Positions 31,724 through 41,045 of a stretch of 64,000 bases of DNA are shown piece by piece. Below the pieces are notes generated by a model. That model was not told the origin of the DNA. It was given only the letters and a program-made list of their open reading frames with translations, and made no database searches. This DNA comes from Massilia sp. WG5 (lineage in GTDB: Bacteria; Pseudomonadota; Gammaproteobacteria; Burkholderiales; Burkholderiaceae_D). The stretch covers positions 4,154,001 to 4,218,000 of the forward strand of contig NZ_CP012640.2 of assembly GCF_001412595.2 (NCBI RefSeq), read 5' to 3'. Made by a program: the position numbers and the translations under genes. Within the stretch, counting starts at the first letter, position 1. Each line of letters starts with the position of its first letter.

Positions 31724-32622
31724 TTGCTGCCGCGCTCAGTGCGATGCTCAGTTCGATGCTCACGCGCCAGTTCCAGCTTCTCGCACAGCGTCGCTGCGCC
31801 TGCGATCATGCGCGGGCCCGAACGGTTGACCAGGTTGCCGTCGATGGTGAACAGGTTATCGTTGCGCACCGCCAGCAGCGTGCCGTAGGGTTTCCACATG
31901 CTGACGCCGCCGTAGTTCTTCTCGGCTGTCGCGAAGATCGCTTCGGGGTTCTCCTGCAGGACGCCCTCGACGCTGACCACCGGCGCCGTCACCGGCAACT
32001 TCGCGAAGATGTTCTCGCCGCCGCACATGCGCAGCGCGTCGCTGACGATGTGCTTGCCGTTCAGGGTGTACAGCGGCTTGTCCCAGACCTGGTAGAAGAC
32101 GCGCACGGTCGGACGGCTCGCATAGCGCTTGCGCAGACCGGCGAGCTGCCGGCGCAGATCGGCCGCGGCCGGATTGGCGACCTGCTCGGTGCCCATCAGC
32201 TGGCCGAGCCTGGCCACGCCCTCGGGAATGTCGTCGAGCGCTTGCGGCTCGCTGTGGAACAGCGGCACCCCGAGCTTGCGCACCATGTCGATCTGGCGCT
32301 CCGAACTTCCATGGCGCCAGACCACGATCAGGTCGGGCTTGAGCGCCATGATGCGCTCCAGGTCGACCTCGCGGTTGGAGCCGATCTGCGGGATCTTGCG
32401 TGCCGCTTCCGGGAAATCGCTGTAGGCCACGACGCCGACCACGTGGCTGCCGCCCCCGGCCGCGAACAGCATTTCGGTAACGTGCGGCGCCAGCGAAATC
32501 ACGCGCTGCGCCGGCTTCTGCAGGGTGACGAGCTTGCCGTCGTCGTCCTTCACCGTGATGGCCGCTTGGGCCTGGGCTGCCGCCAGCGCGGCCAGAAAAA
32601 TCAGTGTCGTCGATGTCTTCAT
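31720..32622 (-). CDS. btuF: Cobalamin-binding periplasmic protein BtuF
   Basis: The 300-residue substrate-binding protein has a signal peptide ([20 protein letters not shown]) and the class III two-lobed fold. Segments typical of BtuF/FepB-like proteins are [42 protein letters not shown] and the [18 protein letters not shown] region. It delivers B12 to BtuCD. The open frame extends to 32784, but the ATG at 32622 overlaps the preceding cobD stop (ATGA) and gives a proper signal peptide. Its C-terminal [13 protein letters not shown] tail contains a short repeated motif. Confidence 0.92.
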
Positions 32623-33599
32623 CGCTTGGTCCATTCTTGAAGTGCGCATTCGATGCGGTCCCAGTCCCGTTCGCAGACCGGCAGGCCGAGGCGGATGCCG
32701 CGCGCCGCCTGGCGGAACAGGCGCACCCAGATCGCGCGGCGCGCCATGTGTTCGTGAAAATCGTCGGGCCGGCGCTCCGGCCACCAGTGAAACAGCGGCG
32801 TGCCCGCGGCCTGGATACCGTGGGCGGCGAGCAGGCTGCGCATCCGTGCGCCGTCGCGTGCCAGCCGTGCCTGTGTGTGCCGCTGCCAGTTCCGGTCGCG
32901 TAGCGCCGCCAGCGCAATGCGTTGGGCCGGGCCGCTGACGGCCCAGGGGCCGAGCAGGTCGGCCAGCGCCGCCAGCAGCGCCGTCTCGGCCGCGACGAAG
33001 CCCAGCCGCAAGCCGGCCAGGCCAAAAAACTTGCCGACCGAGCGCAGCACGATCAGTCCCGGCCGGCCCGCGTGCGCGGCCAGGCTGAGTGCGGGCGTCG
33101 TGTCGCAGAAGGCTTCGTCAACCACCAGCCAGCCGCCGCGCGCAGCCAGTTCGGCTGCCCAGCGCAGCAAGCTTGCGGGCGGGACGGTCTCCCCGGTCGG
33201 GTTGTTCGGATTGCAGACCACGACCACGTCGCTGCCGCCCACCGCATCGTCGAGCATCGAATAGCCGGCCTGGCGCAGCGCATGCCCATGCTGCGACCAG
33301 TGATGGGCGTGCTCCGCGTACGAGGGCGCGGCCACCGTCACCCGCGAGGCAGGCCGCAGGCGCGGCAAGGCCTGGATCGCGGCCTGGGTGCCGGCGACCG
33401 GCAGCAGCACGGGCGCGCCATAATAGCTGCAGGCGGCGTCAAGCAGCGCCGGATCCGCTTCCGGCAGCCGGTGCCAGGCATCCGGCGGGACGGGCGGCGC
33501 CGGATAGCCGATCGGATTCAGGCCGGTCGACAGGTCGATCCAGTCGATGCCGCCGTAGCGCCGCTGTGCCTCGCGCAGATTGCCGCCGTGTTCAAGCAT
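32619..33599 (-). CDS. cobD: Threonine-phosphate decarboxylase CobD (PLP-dependent)
   Basis: The 326-residue fold-type I PLP enzyme makes (R)-1-amino-2-propanol O-2-phosphate for the cobalamin side arm. It has DLSTGLNPIGYP near the N-terminus, VVCNPNNPTGE (PLP-binding Asn), LVVDEAFCD (Asp) and SVGKFFGLAGLRLGF with the Schiff-base Lys. The start overlaps the cbiB stop by 8 bases and the end overlaps btuF. It is called CobC in the Pseudomonas denitrificans nomenclature. No L-threonine kinase (PduX) is visible in the window. Confidence 0.93.
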   Translation of the reverse strand: MLEHGGNLREAQRRYGGIDWIDLSTGLNPIGYPAPPVPPDAWHRLPEADPALLDAACSYYGAPVLLPVAGTQAAIQALPRLRPASRVTVAAPSYAEHAHHWSQHGHALRQAGYSMLDDAVGGSDVVVVCNPNNPTGETVPPASLLRWAAELAARGGWLVVDEAFCDTTPALSLAAHAGRPGLIVLRSVGKFFGLAGLRLGFVAAETALLAALADLLGPWAVSGPAQRIALAALRDRNWQRHTQARLARDGARMRSLLAAHGIQAAGTPLFHWWPERRPDDFHEHMARRAIWVRLFRQAARGIRLGLPVCERDWDRIECALQEWTKR

Positions 33600-34548
33600 G
33601 CCGGGCTCCGATCAGCTGCAGGGCTGCGCCGGTGCACAGGGCGAGGGTCATCCACAGCAGGGTCGTATGCAACACCAGGCGCCAGGCACGCGGAATGTCG
33701 TCCGCAGTGGCGGCGGGACCGAAGCCCAGCACCGGCCGCAGCTCGACTTCGCCCGCATAGCTTGCGGCGCCGCCCACGCTGATGCCGAGCGCGCCGGCGC
33801 CGCTGGCCATTACCGGACCTGCGTTCGGGCTGCTCCAGGCCTTTGCCTGTGCGCGCCAGCAGCGCAGCGCGCGCAGCCGGCCGCCGGGCGCCAGCAGCGC
33901 GTACGACAGCGCGGTCAAGCGCGCCGGCACATAGTTCAACACATCGTCGATGCGTGCGGCCACGCGGCCGAACAGATTGAAGCGCGTATTCCGGTAACCC
34001 CACATCGCATCCAGCGTGTTCGCCAGCCGGAACAGCAGGGCGCCGGCGCCGCCACCCACCAGGAAGCAGAACAGGGTGCCGAACACGGCGTCGTTGCCGT
34101 TTTCGAGCAGCGATTCGGCGCCGGATTTCGCCAGGTCGGCCTCGCTCGCCTGCGCGGTGTCGCGGCTGACAATGCGCGCAGTCAGGCGGCGCGCACGCGG
34201 CAGCTCGCTGGCCGCCAGGGCCGCATGGATGGGCAGGGCATGGTCGCGCAGGCTGCGCAGCCCAAGGCACAGGTAGAGCAGCACGGCGTGCATCGCCAGG
34301 CCACCAGCGCCCTCGATCGCGCACAGCCAGGCTGCGAGCGCCGTCAGCGGCAGCACGGCCAGTGTCCAGCCGACGGCGCCGCGTGCGATGCGCCAGCCAC
34401 CGGCGTTCAGGCGCCGCTCCAGCCGCTGCGCCAGCGCGCCGAAGCCGACCAGCGGATGCCAGCGCCGTGCCTCGCCCAGCAGCAGGTCGAGGGCGATCCC
34501 GGCGGCCAGCAGCAGCGCGAGCGTGAGCGGAGGCAGCCCGCTCAGCAC
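33592..34548 (-). CDS. cbiB: Adenosylcobinamide-phosphate synthase CbiB
   Basis: The 318-residue inner-membrane protein attaches aminopropanol (phosphate) to adenosylcobyric acid. It shows LDLLLGEARRWHPLVGFG near the N-terminus, SRDTAQASEADLAKSGAESLLENGNDAVFGTLF and DAMWGYRNTRFNLFGRVAARIDD, all family signatures. The start is GTG 34548, supported by GGGAG 5-6 bases upstream and a 7-base overlap with the end of cobU; the frame stays open far upstream inside cobU but without family residues. It is called CobD in the P. denitrificans scheme. Confidence 0.93.
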   Translation of the reverse strand: MLSGLPPLTLALLLAAGIALDLLLGEARRWHPLVGFGALAQRLERRLNAGGWRIARGAVGWTLAVLPLTALAAWLCAIEGAGGLAMHAVLLYLCLGLRSLRDHALPIHAALAASELPRARRLTARIVSRDTAQASEADLAKSGAESLLENGNDAVFGTLFCFLVGGGAGALLFRLANTLDAMWGYRNTRFNLFGRVAARIDDVLNYVPARLTALSYALLAPGGRLRALRCWRAQAKAWSSPNAGPVMASGAGALGISVGGAASYAGEVELRPVLGFGPAATADDIPRAWRLVLHTTLLWMTLALCTGAALQLIGARHA

Positions 34549-35102
34549 GGTGCTCCCTTCAAGGCCAGCGGCAGGCCGGCGGCGACGAACAGCACCCGCT
34601 CGCAGCGCGCCGCCACTTCCTGGTTCAGGCGGCCCGCTTCGTCGACGAACGTGCGCGAGACCGCGCCCGCCGGCACGATGCCCATGCCGACTTCGTTCGA
34701 TACGAACACGACGTCGCCAGGGGCCGGTTCGTCCAGCCATGCAAGCAGATCGGCGCGCTCCCAGGCAAACACGGGCGGCAGCACGATCTCACCGACTTCC
34801 GGATAGTCGCGCTGCGACGAAAACATCAGGTTGCTGAGCCATAGGGTCAGGCAGTCGACCAGCACGATGCGCTCCGGTACGCACAGGCGCCGCAGGGTGG
34901 CGGCAAGCGCGCGCGCTTCCTCCACCGTCTGCCATTCGGCCGGCCGGCGTTCACGATGGTGGGCGATGCGCGCCGCCATCTCGGCGTCGCCGGCGTGCGA
35001 GGTTGCGACATACACGACCTCCTTGCCGGACTCCCGCGCCAGCCGCTCGGCAAGAAGACTCTTGCCGGAACGGGCGCCGCCGAAGACCAGGGTGCGGCTC
35101 AT
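34542..35102 (-). CDS. cobU: Adenosylcobinamide kinase / adenosylcobinamide-phosphate guanylyltransferase CobU
   Basis: The 186-residue bifunctional enzyme phosphorylates AdoCbi and transfers GMP from GTP. The P-loop FGGARSGKS is at residues ~7-15. The catalytic His region is AHHRERRPAEW near 47-57, and VLVDCLTLWLSNLM and FVSNEVGMGIVP are conserved. The ATG overlaps the cobB stop (ATGA); the upstream open frame within cobB is ignored. In the pathway it feeds CobS. Confidence 0.95.
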   Translation of the reverse strand: MSRTLVFGGARSGKSLLAERLARESGKEVVYVATSHAGDAEMAARIAHHRERRPAEWQTVEEARALAATLRRLCVPERIVLVDCLTLWLSNLMFSSQRDYPEVGEIVLPPVFAWERADLLAWLDEPAPGDVVFVSNEVGMGIVPAGAVSRTFVDEAGRLNQEVAARCERVLFVAAGLPLALKGAPC

Positions 35103-36400
35103 GGCGCTTCCTTCGTGAACAGGCGGGCGGCGGCCAGCGGGTTCGAGGCGAAGAAGCCGTGGAAGTAGGACGCCGTCAGGGAGCCGATCCGGTACACCGC
35201 TTCGCCCTGGGCGCCGGACGGATGCTTGACCGTGTAGGCGACCGGCGCCAGGCCGGTGTCCAGCTGCGAATAATGGAAGGTGTGGCCGCGCAGCTCGCCG
35301 GCCGGGGTCGGCATTTCCTGCGAGCCGAGCCCGCCCAGGCGCTGCTGCATGACGACCCGGCCCGGCAGCAGGGCGGGCATGGGCCAGCTGCGGCCTTCGA
35401 TGTCGGTGATGGATTCCGCGACCGCCATCATGCCGCCGCATTCGGCCAGGATCGGCAGGCCGGCGGCGTGCGCCGCGCGGATCGAGCCGCGCCAGTGCGC
35501 CGCCCTGGACAGCGCCTCGGTATGCAGTTCCGGATACCCGCCCGGCAGCCAGACCACGTCGGCGCCGGCCGGCACCGCTTCGTCGGCCAGCGGAGAAAAG
35601 AAGCACAGTCGGGCGCCCAGGCGCCGCAGCACGTCCAGGTTGGCGGGGTAGATGAAGCAGAAGGCGGCGTCGCGCGCGATCGCCACCGTCTTCCCGGCCA
35701 GCAGCGGGGGGATCGCTTCGTCCTGGTCGAGGTGCTCGGGCAGGCGCGGCGTCAGGGCCTGCCAGGCCTGGGCGTCCAGGTGCAGCTGGTCGGCCAGCTC
35801 GTCCAGGATTGCGTCGATGTCGTCGACTTCTCCCGGCAGCACCAGGCCGAGGTGGCGCTCGGGCAGCTTGCGCGCCTGCCGGGGCAGGCTTGCCAGCAGG
35901 GGAATGTCGCGCAGCGAGTCCGCCACCATCTGCCGGTGGCCTTCGCTCGCCACGCGGTTCGCGACCACGCCTGCGATTTGCACCGGACCGTAGTCGCGTA
36001 GGCCCCGCACCACGGCGCCGGCGGTCTGCGCCATGGCGGAGGCGTCGATCACTGCCAGCACCGGGATGTCGAAGGCGCGCGCGAGGTCGGCGGCGGACGG
36101 GGTGCCGTCATACAGGCCCATCACGCCTTCGATCAGCACCACGTCGGCATCGCGCGCGGCCTCCGCCAGGCTGCGCCGGCACGCCTGCAGGCCGACCATC
36201 CACAGGTCGAGCGTGTGCACGGTCGCGCCGCAGGCGCGCTCCAGCAGCATCGGGTCGATGAAGTCGGGACCGCATTTGAATACCCGTACCCGCTGGCCCT
36301 GGCGGACCAGGCCGCGCGCGAGGGCGGCGGTGACGGTGGTCTTGCCCTGGCCGGAAGCCATCGCCGCCACCAGCAGCATGCGTGCGCCTGGATGTGCCAT
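35099..36400 (-). CDS. cobB: Cobyrinate a,c-diamide synthase CobB
   Basis: The 433-residue ATP- and glutamine-dependent amidase acts at the a and c carboxylates. The N-terminal P-loop (ASGQGKTTVTAAL) is near residues 15-27. VLIEGVMGLYDG is typical of the family, and the C-terminal triad GATase domain has Cys in PILAECGGMMAVAE. The ATG at 36400 shares one base with the cobO stop (TGATG); two GTG codons just upstream are alternatives. Presence of CobB and CobQ without corrin-ring genes is noted in the findings. Confidence 0.94.
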   Translation of the reverse strand: MAHPGARMLLVAAMASGQGKTTVTAALARGLVRQGQRVRVFKCGPDFIDPMLLERACGATVHTLDLWMVGLQACRRSLAEAARDADVVLIEGVMGLYDGTPSAADLARAFDIPVLAVIDASAMAQTAGAVVRGLRDYGPVQIAGVVANRVASEGHRQMVADSLRDIPLLASLPRQARKLPERHLGLVLPGEVDDIDAILDELADQLHLDAQAWQALTPRLPEHLDQDEAIPPLLAGKTVAIARDAAFCFIYPANLDVLRRLGARLCFFSPLADEAVPAGADVVWLPGGYPELHTEALSRAAHWRGSIRAAHAAGLPILAECGGMMAVAESITDIEGRSWPMPALLPGRVVMQQRLGGLGSQEMPTPAGELRGHTFHYSQLDTGLAPVAYTVKHPSGAQGEAVYRIGSLTASYFHGFFASNPLAAARLFTKEAP

Positions 36401-37041
36401 CACCACTCCGTTCCGGCTTGCGCCGCGATGCCCGCCTTGAAGGCGTGCTTGACCACGTTCATTTCGGTGACGGTGTCCGCCACCTCGATCAGCTCGGGCG
36501 GCGCGGCCCGCCCGGTTACCACCACGTGCTGCATGGCCGGGCGGTCGAGCAGGTCGGCGATCACCGTGTGCACGTCCAGGTAACGGTACTTCAGGGCGAT
36601 GTTCAGCTCGTCGAGCACCACCAGGCCGATGTCCGGATCGGTGAGGAAGCGCTTCGCCTGTTCCCAGGCTTCTTCCGCCTTGGCGATGTCGCGCTCGCGG
36701 TTCTGGGTTTCCCAGGTATAGCCTTCGCCCATCGCATGGAAGCTGACTTCATCGGGGAAGCGCCGCAGGAACTGTTCTTCGCCGGTCGACATCGCACCCT
36801 TGATGAACTGGACCACGCCGACCTTCATGCCGTGGCCCAGCGCGCGCACCGCCATCCCGAAGGCGCTCGAGCTCTTGCCCTTGCCGTTGCCGGTATTGAC
36901 GATGATGATGCCGATCTTCTTGTCGGCCGCCGCGATTTTTGCGTCGATGACGGCCTTCTTGCGCGCCATGCGCTGGCGGTGGCGCTCGTTCAGCGCCGCG
37001 GTGTCGTCAGAGACGGTGTCTTCAGGCGTCGAGTGGTTCAT
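36400..37041 (-). CDS. cobO: Cob(I)yrinic acid a,c-diamide adenosyltransferase CobO
   Basis: The 213-residue CobA/CobO/BtuR-type enzyme adenosylates the corrinoid cobalt. The P-loop NTGNGKGKSSSAFG lies near residues 49-62, with VGVVQFIKGAMSTGE, LVVLDELNIALKYRY and the C-terminal KHAFKAGIAAQAGTEW, a typical family tail. It overlaps btuD by 20 bases at its start. It also serves salvage of imported cobalamin and cobinamide. Confidence 0.96.
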   Translation of the reverse strand: MNHSTPEDTVSDDTAALNERHRQRMARKKAVIDAKIAAADKKIGIIIVNTGNGKGKSSSAFGMAVRALGHGMKVGVVQFIKGAMSTGEEQFLRRFPDEVSFHAMGEGYTWETQNRERDIAKAEEAWEQAKRFLTDPDIGLVVLDELNIALKYRYLDVHTVIADLLDRPAMQHVVVTGRAAPPELIEVADTVTEMNVVKHAFKAGIAAQAGTEW

Positions 37042-37825
37042 GGTAGTCCTCGCGGGGAATGAAGATGCGGCGGCCGCCGTGCTCGATCATCTCGATCGGG
37101 TGGCCAAGGTAGTCGCCCAGCAGCGCCGGCTGCATCACCTGCGCGACCGGACCGGCCAGCCAGCCGCCGTCGCCACGCAGCAGCAGGGCGTGGGTGGAAA
37201 TGCCGTGCGCCAGGTTGAGATCGTGGCCGATCATCACGACCGTCTTGCGCTCGCGCCGGCACAGGCGCGCCAGCAGGCCCATGACGCTGACCTGGTGGGC
37301 CAGGTCGAGCGCATTGGCCGGCTCGTCCAGCAGCAGCAGCGGCGTGTCCTGGGCCAGCAGGGCGGCGATCGCAACCCGCTGGCGCTCGCCGCCGGACAGG
37401 GTGCGCACGTCGCGCGCCGCCAGGTGATCGACCTCCATCGCGGCCAGTGCCTGCAGCGCCGCCTGGTGGTCGTCGCTGCCTTCCCAGTAGCGGTTCGCAT
37501 GGTAGGGGTGGCGCGCAGAAAGTACGGTGTCGATCGCGCTGTAGGCGAAGGCGTCGGTGCGCGACTGGGCAAGATAGGCGCGTTTGCGCGCCAGTTCCTC
37601 GAGCGGCCAGTCGTCCAGCGTCCTGCCGTCGAGCTGCACCGCCCCCTCGTGGGCGCCGCGCAGTCCGGCCACGGTGCGCAGCAGGGTGCTCTTGCCGGCG
37701 CCGTTGCGGCCGATGATGCTCCAGCATTCGCCCGCCTGCACGGTCCAGTCGAGATCCCGCACCAGCGTACGGCCGCCAATCTGCAGGCTCAGTTCCTGCG
37801 TCTTGAGTAGTTGATGAGCGATCAT
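37022..37825 (-). CDS. btuD: Vitamin B12 ABC transporter, ATP-binding protein BtuD
   Basis: The 267-residue ATPase is of the FecCD-associated type. Walker A GRNGAGKSTLLR lies near residues 38-49, the signature LSGGERQRVAIA near 143, and Walker B LLLLDEPANALD near 163. The D- and H-loops end in VMIGHDLNLA. It is encoded one base after the BtuC permease on the same transcript and pairs with BtuF. Confidence 0.93.
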   Translation of the reverse strand: MIAHQLLKTQELSLQIGGRTLVRDLDWTVQAGECWSIIGRNGAGKSTLLRTVAGLRGAHEGAVQLDGRTLDDWPLEELARKRAYLAQSRTDAFAYSAIDTVLSARHPYHANRYWEGSDDHQAALQALAAMEVDHLAARDVRTLSGGERQRVAIAALLAQDTPLLLLDEPANALDLAHQVSVMGLLARLCRRERKTVVMIGHDLNLAHGISTHALLLRGDGGWLAGPVAQVMQPALLGDYLGHPIEMIEHGGRRIFIPREDYHEPLDA

Positions 37826-37826
37826 C

Positions 37827-38849
37827 TTATTTGCGCAACTGGTGCAGTTGATACAGGAAGACCGGTGCGCCGATCAGGGCCGTGATCGCGCCCACCGGCA
37901 GCTGGGTCGGCGCGACCGCGGTGCGCGCCAGGGTGTCGCACAGGACCAGGAAGCTGCCGCCGGCCAGCACGGCCGAGGGAATCAGCACCCGGTGGTCCGG
38001 GCCGAAGGCGAAGCGGCAGGCATGCGGCACGATCAGACCGACGAAGCCGATCGAGCCGGCACTCGTGACCGCGCTGGCGGTCAGCACGCCGGACACGAAG
38101 AACAAGCCCTTGCGCAGGCGGCCGACTTCGATGCCGAGCGTGCGCGCGGTGTCGGCATGCAGGGCCAGCACGTTCATCGCACGGGCATTCCGGAGGGCGA
38201 AGGCCAGCGCGCCGCCCAGCACGATCCAGGGCAGCACCCGCAGCGGCGCGCCGGCCAGGTCGCCGATCATCCAGAACACCATATTGCGCAGGCTGCCTTC
38301 CGGCGCGATCGACAGCATCAGCGTCACCAGGGCCATGCAGGCCGACGCCAGGATCACCCCGCTCAGCAGCAGCGTCGACGCGCCGCCTTCGGCCGCCACG
38401 CCGCCGCGCATGTCGCGCCGTGCCAGCAGGTAGAGCAGCATCGAGACCGCCACCGCGCCCGCCAGCGCGGCGCCGTCGACCACCACTGCTGCGCTCATCA
38501 TCAGCAGCGCGAACAGGGCGCCGACCGACGCGCCGGCCGAGATCCCCAGAACATAGGGATCGGCCAGCGGGTTGCGCAGCAGGGCTTGCATCATGACGCC
38601 CGCCAGCGCCAGCGCGCCGCCGGTGACGAACGCCGTCAGGGCCCGACCGGCGCGCAGCGCGAGCAGCGAGGCGGCCAGCGAATCCTGGCGGCCATGCAGC
38701 AGCTCAGTGAGCGCCTGCGGCAGTTCCGGCAGCGCGACCCTGACCGATCCCGTGACGCCGGCGAACAGCAGGCAGGCAAGGGCGGCAAGCACGAGCGTGC
38801 CGATGATCGCGGTGGCGCGCTGGCGCGCGGATGGCTGGACTGGGTGCAT
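37827..38849 (-). CDS. btuC: Vitamin B12 ABC transporter, permease BtuC
   Basis: The 340-residue FecCD-family permease has about ten hydrophobic segments. The characteristic LAGVMMQALLRNPLADPYVLGISAGAS block lies near residues 81-107 (quoted in parts elsewhere in the family as the RNPLADP motif). FVGLIVPHACR in the cytoplasmic coupling region lies near 272-282. It starts 18 bases after the btuB stop. It imports B12 delivered by BtuB/BtuF. Confidence 0.93.
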   Translation of the reverse strand: MHPVQPSARQRATAIIGTLVLAALACLLFAGVTGSVRVALPELPQALTELLHGRQDSLAASLLALRAGRALTAFVTGGALALAGVMMQALLRNPLADPYVLGISAGASVGALFALLMMSAAVVVDGAALAGAVAVSMLLYLLARRDMRGGVAAEGGASTLLLSGVILASACMALVTLMLSIAPEGSLRNMVFWMIGDLAGAPLRVLPWIVLGGALAFALRNARAMNVLALHADTARTLGIEVGRLRKGLFFVSGVLTASAVTSAGSIGFVGLIVPHACRFAFGPDHRVLIPSAVLAGGSFLVLCDTLARTAVAPTQLPVGAITALIGAPVFLYQLHQLRK

Positions 38850-38867
38850 GCTGGCTTGATGAGTAAG

Positions 38868-40718
38868 TTAACGGATCCCGTAGCGCAGCGCGGCGAACCA
38901 GCTGCGTCCGGCCGTGCCGTAGTTGCGCGCCAGGTCGTAGCGCTTGTCAAGCGTATTGTCGAGGCGTAGCAGCAGCGACCAGCCGGGGGTGAACCGCCAT
39001 GTAGTGTACAGGTTCAGCAGGCCGTAGCCACCGAGGCGGTTGGCGTTCGCGGCATCGTCGAAGCGGCTGCCTGACGCCTGCAGTTCCGCGCCCAGGTCGA
39101 GCCGGTCGAGGGCATAGTCGGCGGTGAGGCTGGCGTGGCGGCGCGCGCGGCGGGCCAGCTGCTTGCCGGTGGTCTCGTCGCGCGGATCCTGCAGGTCGAC
39201 GCTGGCGCGCAGGTCGATGCCCCGCAGCCGGGTCCCGGCCGATATCGTCAAACCCTCGAGCAGGGCATGGTCGACGTTGTAGGCGCAGCTGCCGGTGCGG
39301 CTCGGGCAGGGATTCGCCGTCACGATCATGTCGGTCAGGCGGTTGCGATAGTAGTTCGCCTGGAGCTCGGCGCCGGCCAGCTGGTAACGGATGCCTGCCT
39401 CGGCATTGCGACCCTGTTCCGGCTTGTTGGTGGGCAGACCGTAGCCCGGGTAGTACAGCTCGTTGTAGGTCGGGGCGCGGAAGCTGGTGCCGAAGCTGGC
39501 GGTGGCGCGCAAGTCCTTGCTGAACTCGTAGCCATAGCCGGCCGCGCCGGTGGTCTTCGCGCCGTAGATGGAATGGTCCCTGCGCAGGCTGAGGTCAAGC
39601 AGCTGGCTGCCGCGCCGCAGGTCGTAGGCGGCGGCGACCGAATTGGTGATGCGGGAGCGGTTCAGGGCGTCGCTGGAGCTGGACAGCACCTGCTCCTTGC
39701 GGTGGCCGAACAGGATCTGCAGGGTGTCGCCGCCGAGCTCGAAGGTGTTCTGCCAGGTGGTTTCATCCTGGCGCGTGTCGATCTGGCTGGCGCCGCTGGC
39801 CGCCGTACTGGTGAAGCTGCCCAGCCTGTCGTTCGAGCGCGCGGCCTGCAGGCTGCTGCGCCAGTTCGGCAGGATACGAGCGTTCAGGAACACGGCGTAG
39901 CTGTCGATGTTCTGCTGGTTGTGCGTGTCGTAGCTGGAGGCGCCGTTGTCGTATTGCGCGCGCAGGCGGCTCTTCAGGAATTGTGCGCCGGCGTCAATGC
40001 CCGGCGCGAGCTGCACCGCCAGGCGTCCATTCACGCTGTTGCGCGAGTAAGCGTCGTCGTCCGGGTTGTAGCCGAACGCGCCGGGGCGGGTGGCCGAGAA
40101 GCCGTTCGCATCTTCATGCGCGCCGCTCAGTGCGTAACTGATGCTGTGCTCACCCCCGGTTGCGCCGTGCACGCCGGCGTCGTATTGACTTGTGCCGTAG
40201 TTGCCGGCGCCGGCGCTGGCGCTGAAGGCGGGCGCACCCGCGCTGTTCTTCGTGAAGATCTGCACCACGCCGCCGATCGCGTCCGCGCCGTACAGGGAGC
40301 TGAGCGGGCCATAGACGATCTCGATGTGGTCGATGCCGGAGAGGGGAATCGCGTTCCAGCTGGCGGCGCCGGTGGTCGAGGAACCGATCCGCACGCCGTC
40401 GATCAGGACCACGACCTGGTTGCTGTTGGCGCCGCGCAGGAAGACGCTGGTGCTGGCGCCCGGGCCGCCATTGCGGACGATTTCGATGCCCCGCTGGCGG
40501 CGCAGCAGGTCGGCAACCGAGCCGGCGCCGGCGCGCGCGATCTCTTCGCTGGTGATGACGGTCGTGTCGGGGATCACCTCATCGGCGCGCTGGGGCGTGC
40601 GGGTGGCGGTGACGACCACGGCGTCGATGGCCGGATCGGCCAGGGCGGAAACCGAAGGCGAAGCAAGGGTGAGGGCGAGCAGCGGCGCGGCCGCGTGCCG
40701 TGAAGCGGGAAAACGCAT
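38868..40718 (-). CDS. btuB: TonB-dependent vitamin B12 outer-membrane receptor BtuB
   Basis: The 616-residue beta-barrel receptor has a signal peptide (hydrophobic core AAPLLALTLA). A TonB-box-like DAVVVTATRT lies near residue 33. The plug domain carries SVADLLRRQRGIEIV, VLIDGVRIGS and IEIVYGPLSSLYGADAIGGVVQIFT, followed by a 22-strand-type barrel. A cobalamin riboswitch directly upstream (40804-41007) confirms the substrate. The frame stays open through the riboswitch to 40937, but those residues are not protein-like. Start ATG 40718 has only a weak GAAAG upstream. Confidence 0.95.
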   Translation of the reverse strand: MRFPASRHAAAPLLALTLASPSVSALADPAIDAVVVTATRTPQRADEVIPDTTVITSEEIARAGAGSVADLLRRQRGIEIVRNGGPGASTSVFLRGANSNQVVVLIDGVRIGSSTTGAASWNAIPLSGIDHIEIVYGPLSSLYGADAIGGVVQIFTKNSAGAPAFSASAGAGNYGTSQYDAGVHGATGGEHSISYALSGAHEDANGFSATRPGAFGYNPDDDAYSRNSVNGRLAVQLAPGIDAGAQFLKSRLRAQYDNGASSYDTHNQQNIDSYAVFLNARILPNWRSSLQAARSNDRLGSFTSTAASGASQIDTRQDETTWQNTFELGGDTLQILFGHRKEQVLSSSSDALNRSRITNSVAAAYDLRRGSQLLDLSLRRDHSIYGAKTTGAAGYGYEFSKDLRATASFGTSFRAPTYNELYYPGYGLPTNKPEQGRNAEAGIRYQLAGAELQANYYRNRLTDMIVTANPCPSRTGSCAYNVDHALLEGLTISAGTRLRGIDLRASVDLQDPRDETTGKQLARRARRHASLTADYALDRLDLGAELQASGSRFDDAANANRLGGYGLLNLYTTWRFTPGWSLLLRLDNTLDKRYDLARNYGTAGRSWFAALRYGIR

Positions 40719-40803
40719 GACGATGTTTTTCTTTCGTAGACAACCGGCCGACGTCCCCGTAGGCCAGATTGAACAGAAGCGCCGGCAAGCCGTCGCTTCC
40801 ACC

Positions 40804-41007
40804 TTTTGGCCGGTATCCGGGCTGGCAAGTATGGCCGTCTGACCTTCCCATGCTTGCGCACAGTGGTATGAGAAGACGGTTGCCGCATTGACGATCACGT
40901 CCTGCGGTACTTGCTTACCGTTGCGGGGGCAGCACACCTTGACTCGTTCGACGAGCTTCGTGTTTCCCGTTTAACTGCGCCTGAGAACACAGGCGCGAGC
41001 ACCAAAA
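40804..41007 (-). promoter_or_regulatory. Cobalamin (AdoCbl) riboswitch upstream of btuB
   Basis: In order on the minus strand: a P1 arm TTTTGG (complement of 41002-41007), GGGAAACACG, the core TGCCCCCGCAACGGTAAGC, CCACTG, CATGGGAAGG, and the B12-box-like AGCCCGGATACCGGCC (complement of 40808-40823). The closing arm CCAAAA completes P1. These are the conserved elements of the cobalamin riboswitch class. Between it and the ATG, 85 bases offer stem-loops (GAAGCG/CGCTTC) but no T-tract, which favours translational rather than transcriptional control. Confidence 0.95.
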
Positions 41008-41014
41008 CGTTGAC

Positions 41015-41045
41015 ATTATAGGCGCGGGCAGGCTTGCGTTGTCAA
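41015..41045 (-). promoter_or_regulatory. Promoter of the btuB-cobQ transcript
   Basis: On the minus strand a perfect TTGACA (complement of 41040-41045) and a perfect TATAAT (complement of 41015-41020) are separated by 19 bases, slightly long. The predicted start near 41008 coincides with the first base of the riboswitch P1 stem. The -35 overlaps the end of cobC. Confidence 0.75.
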
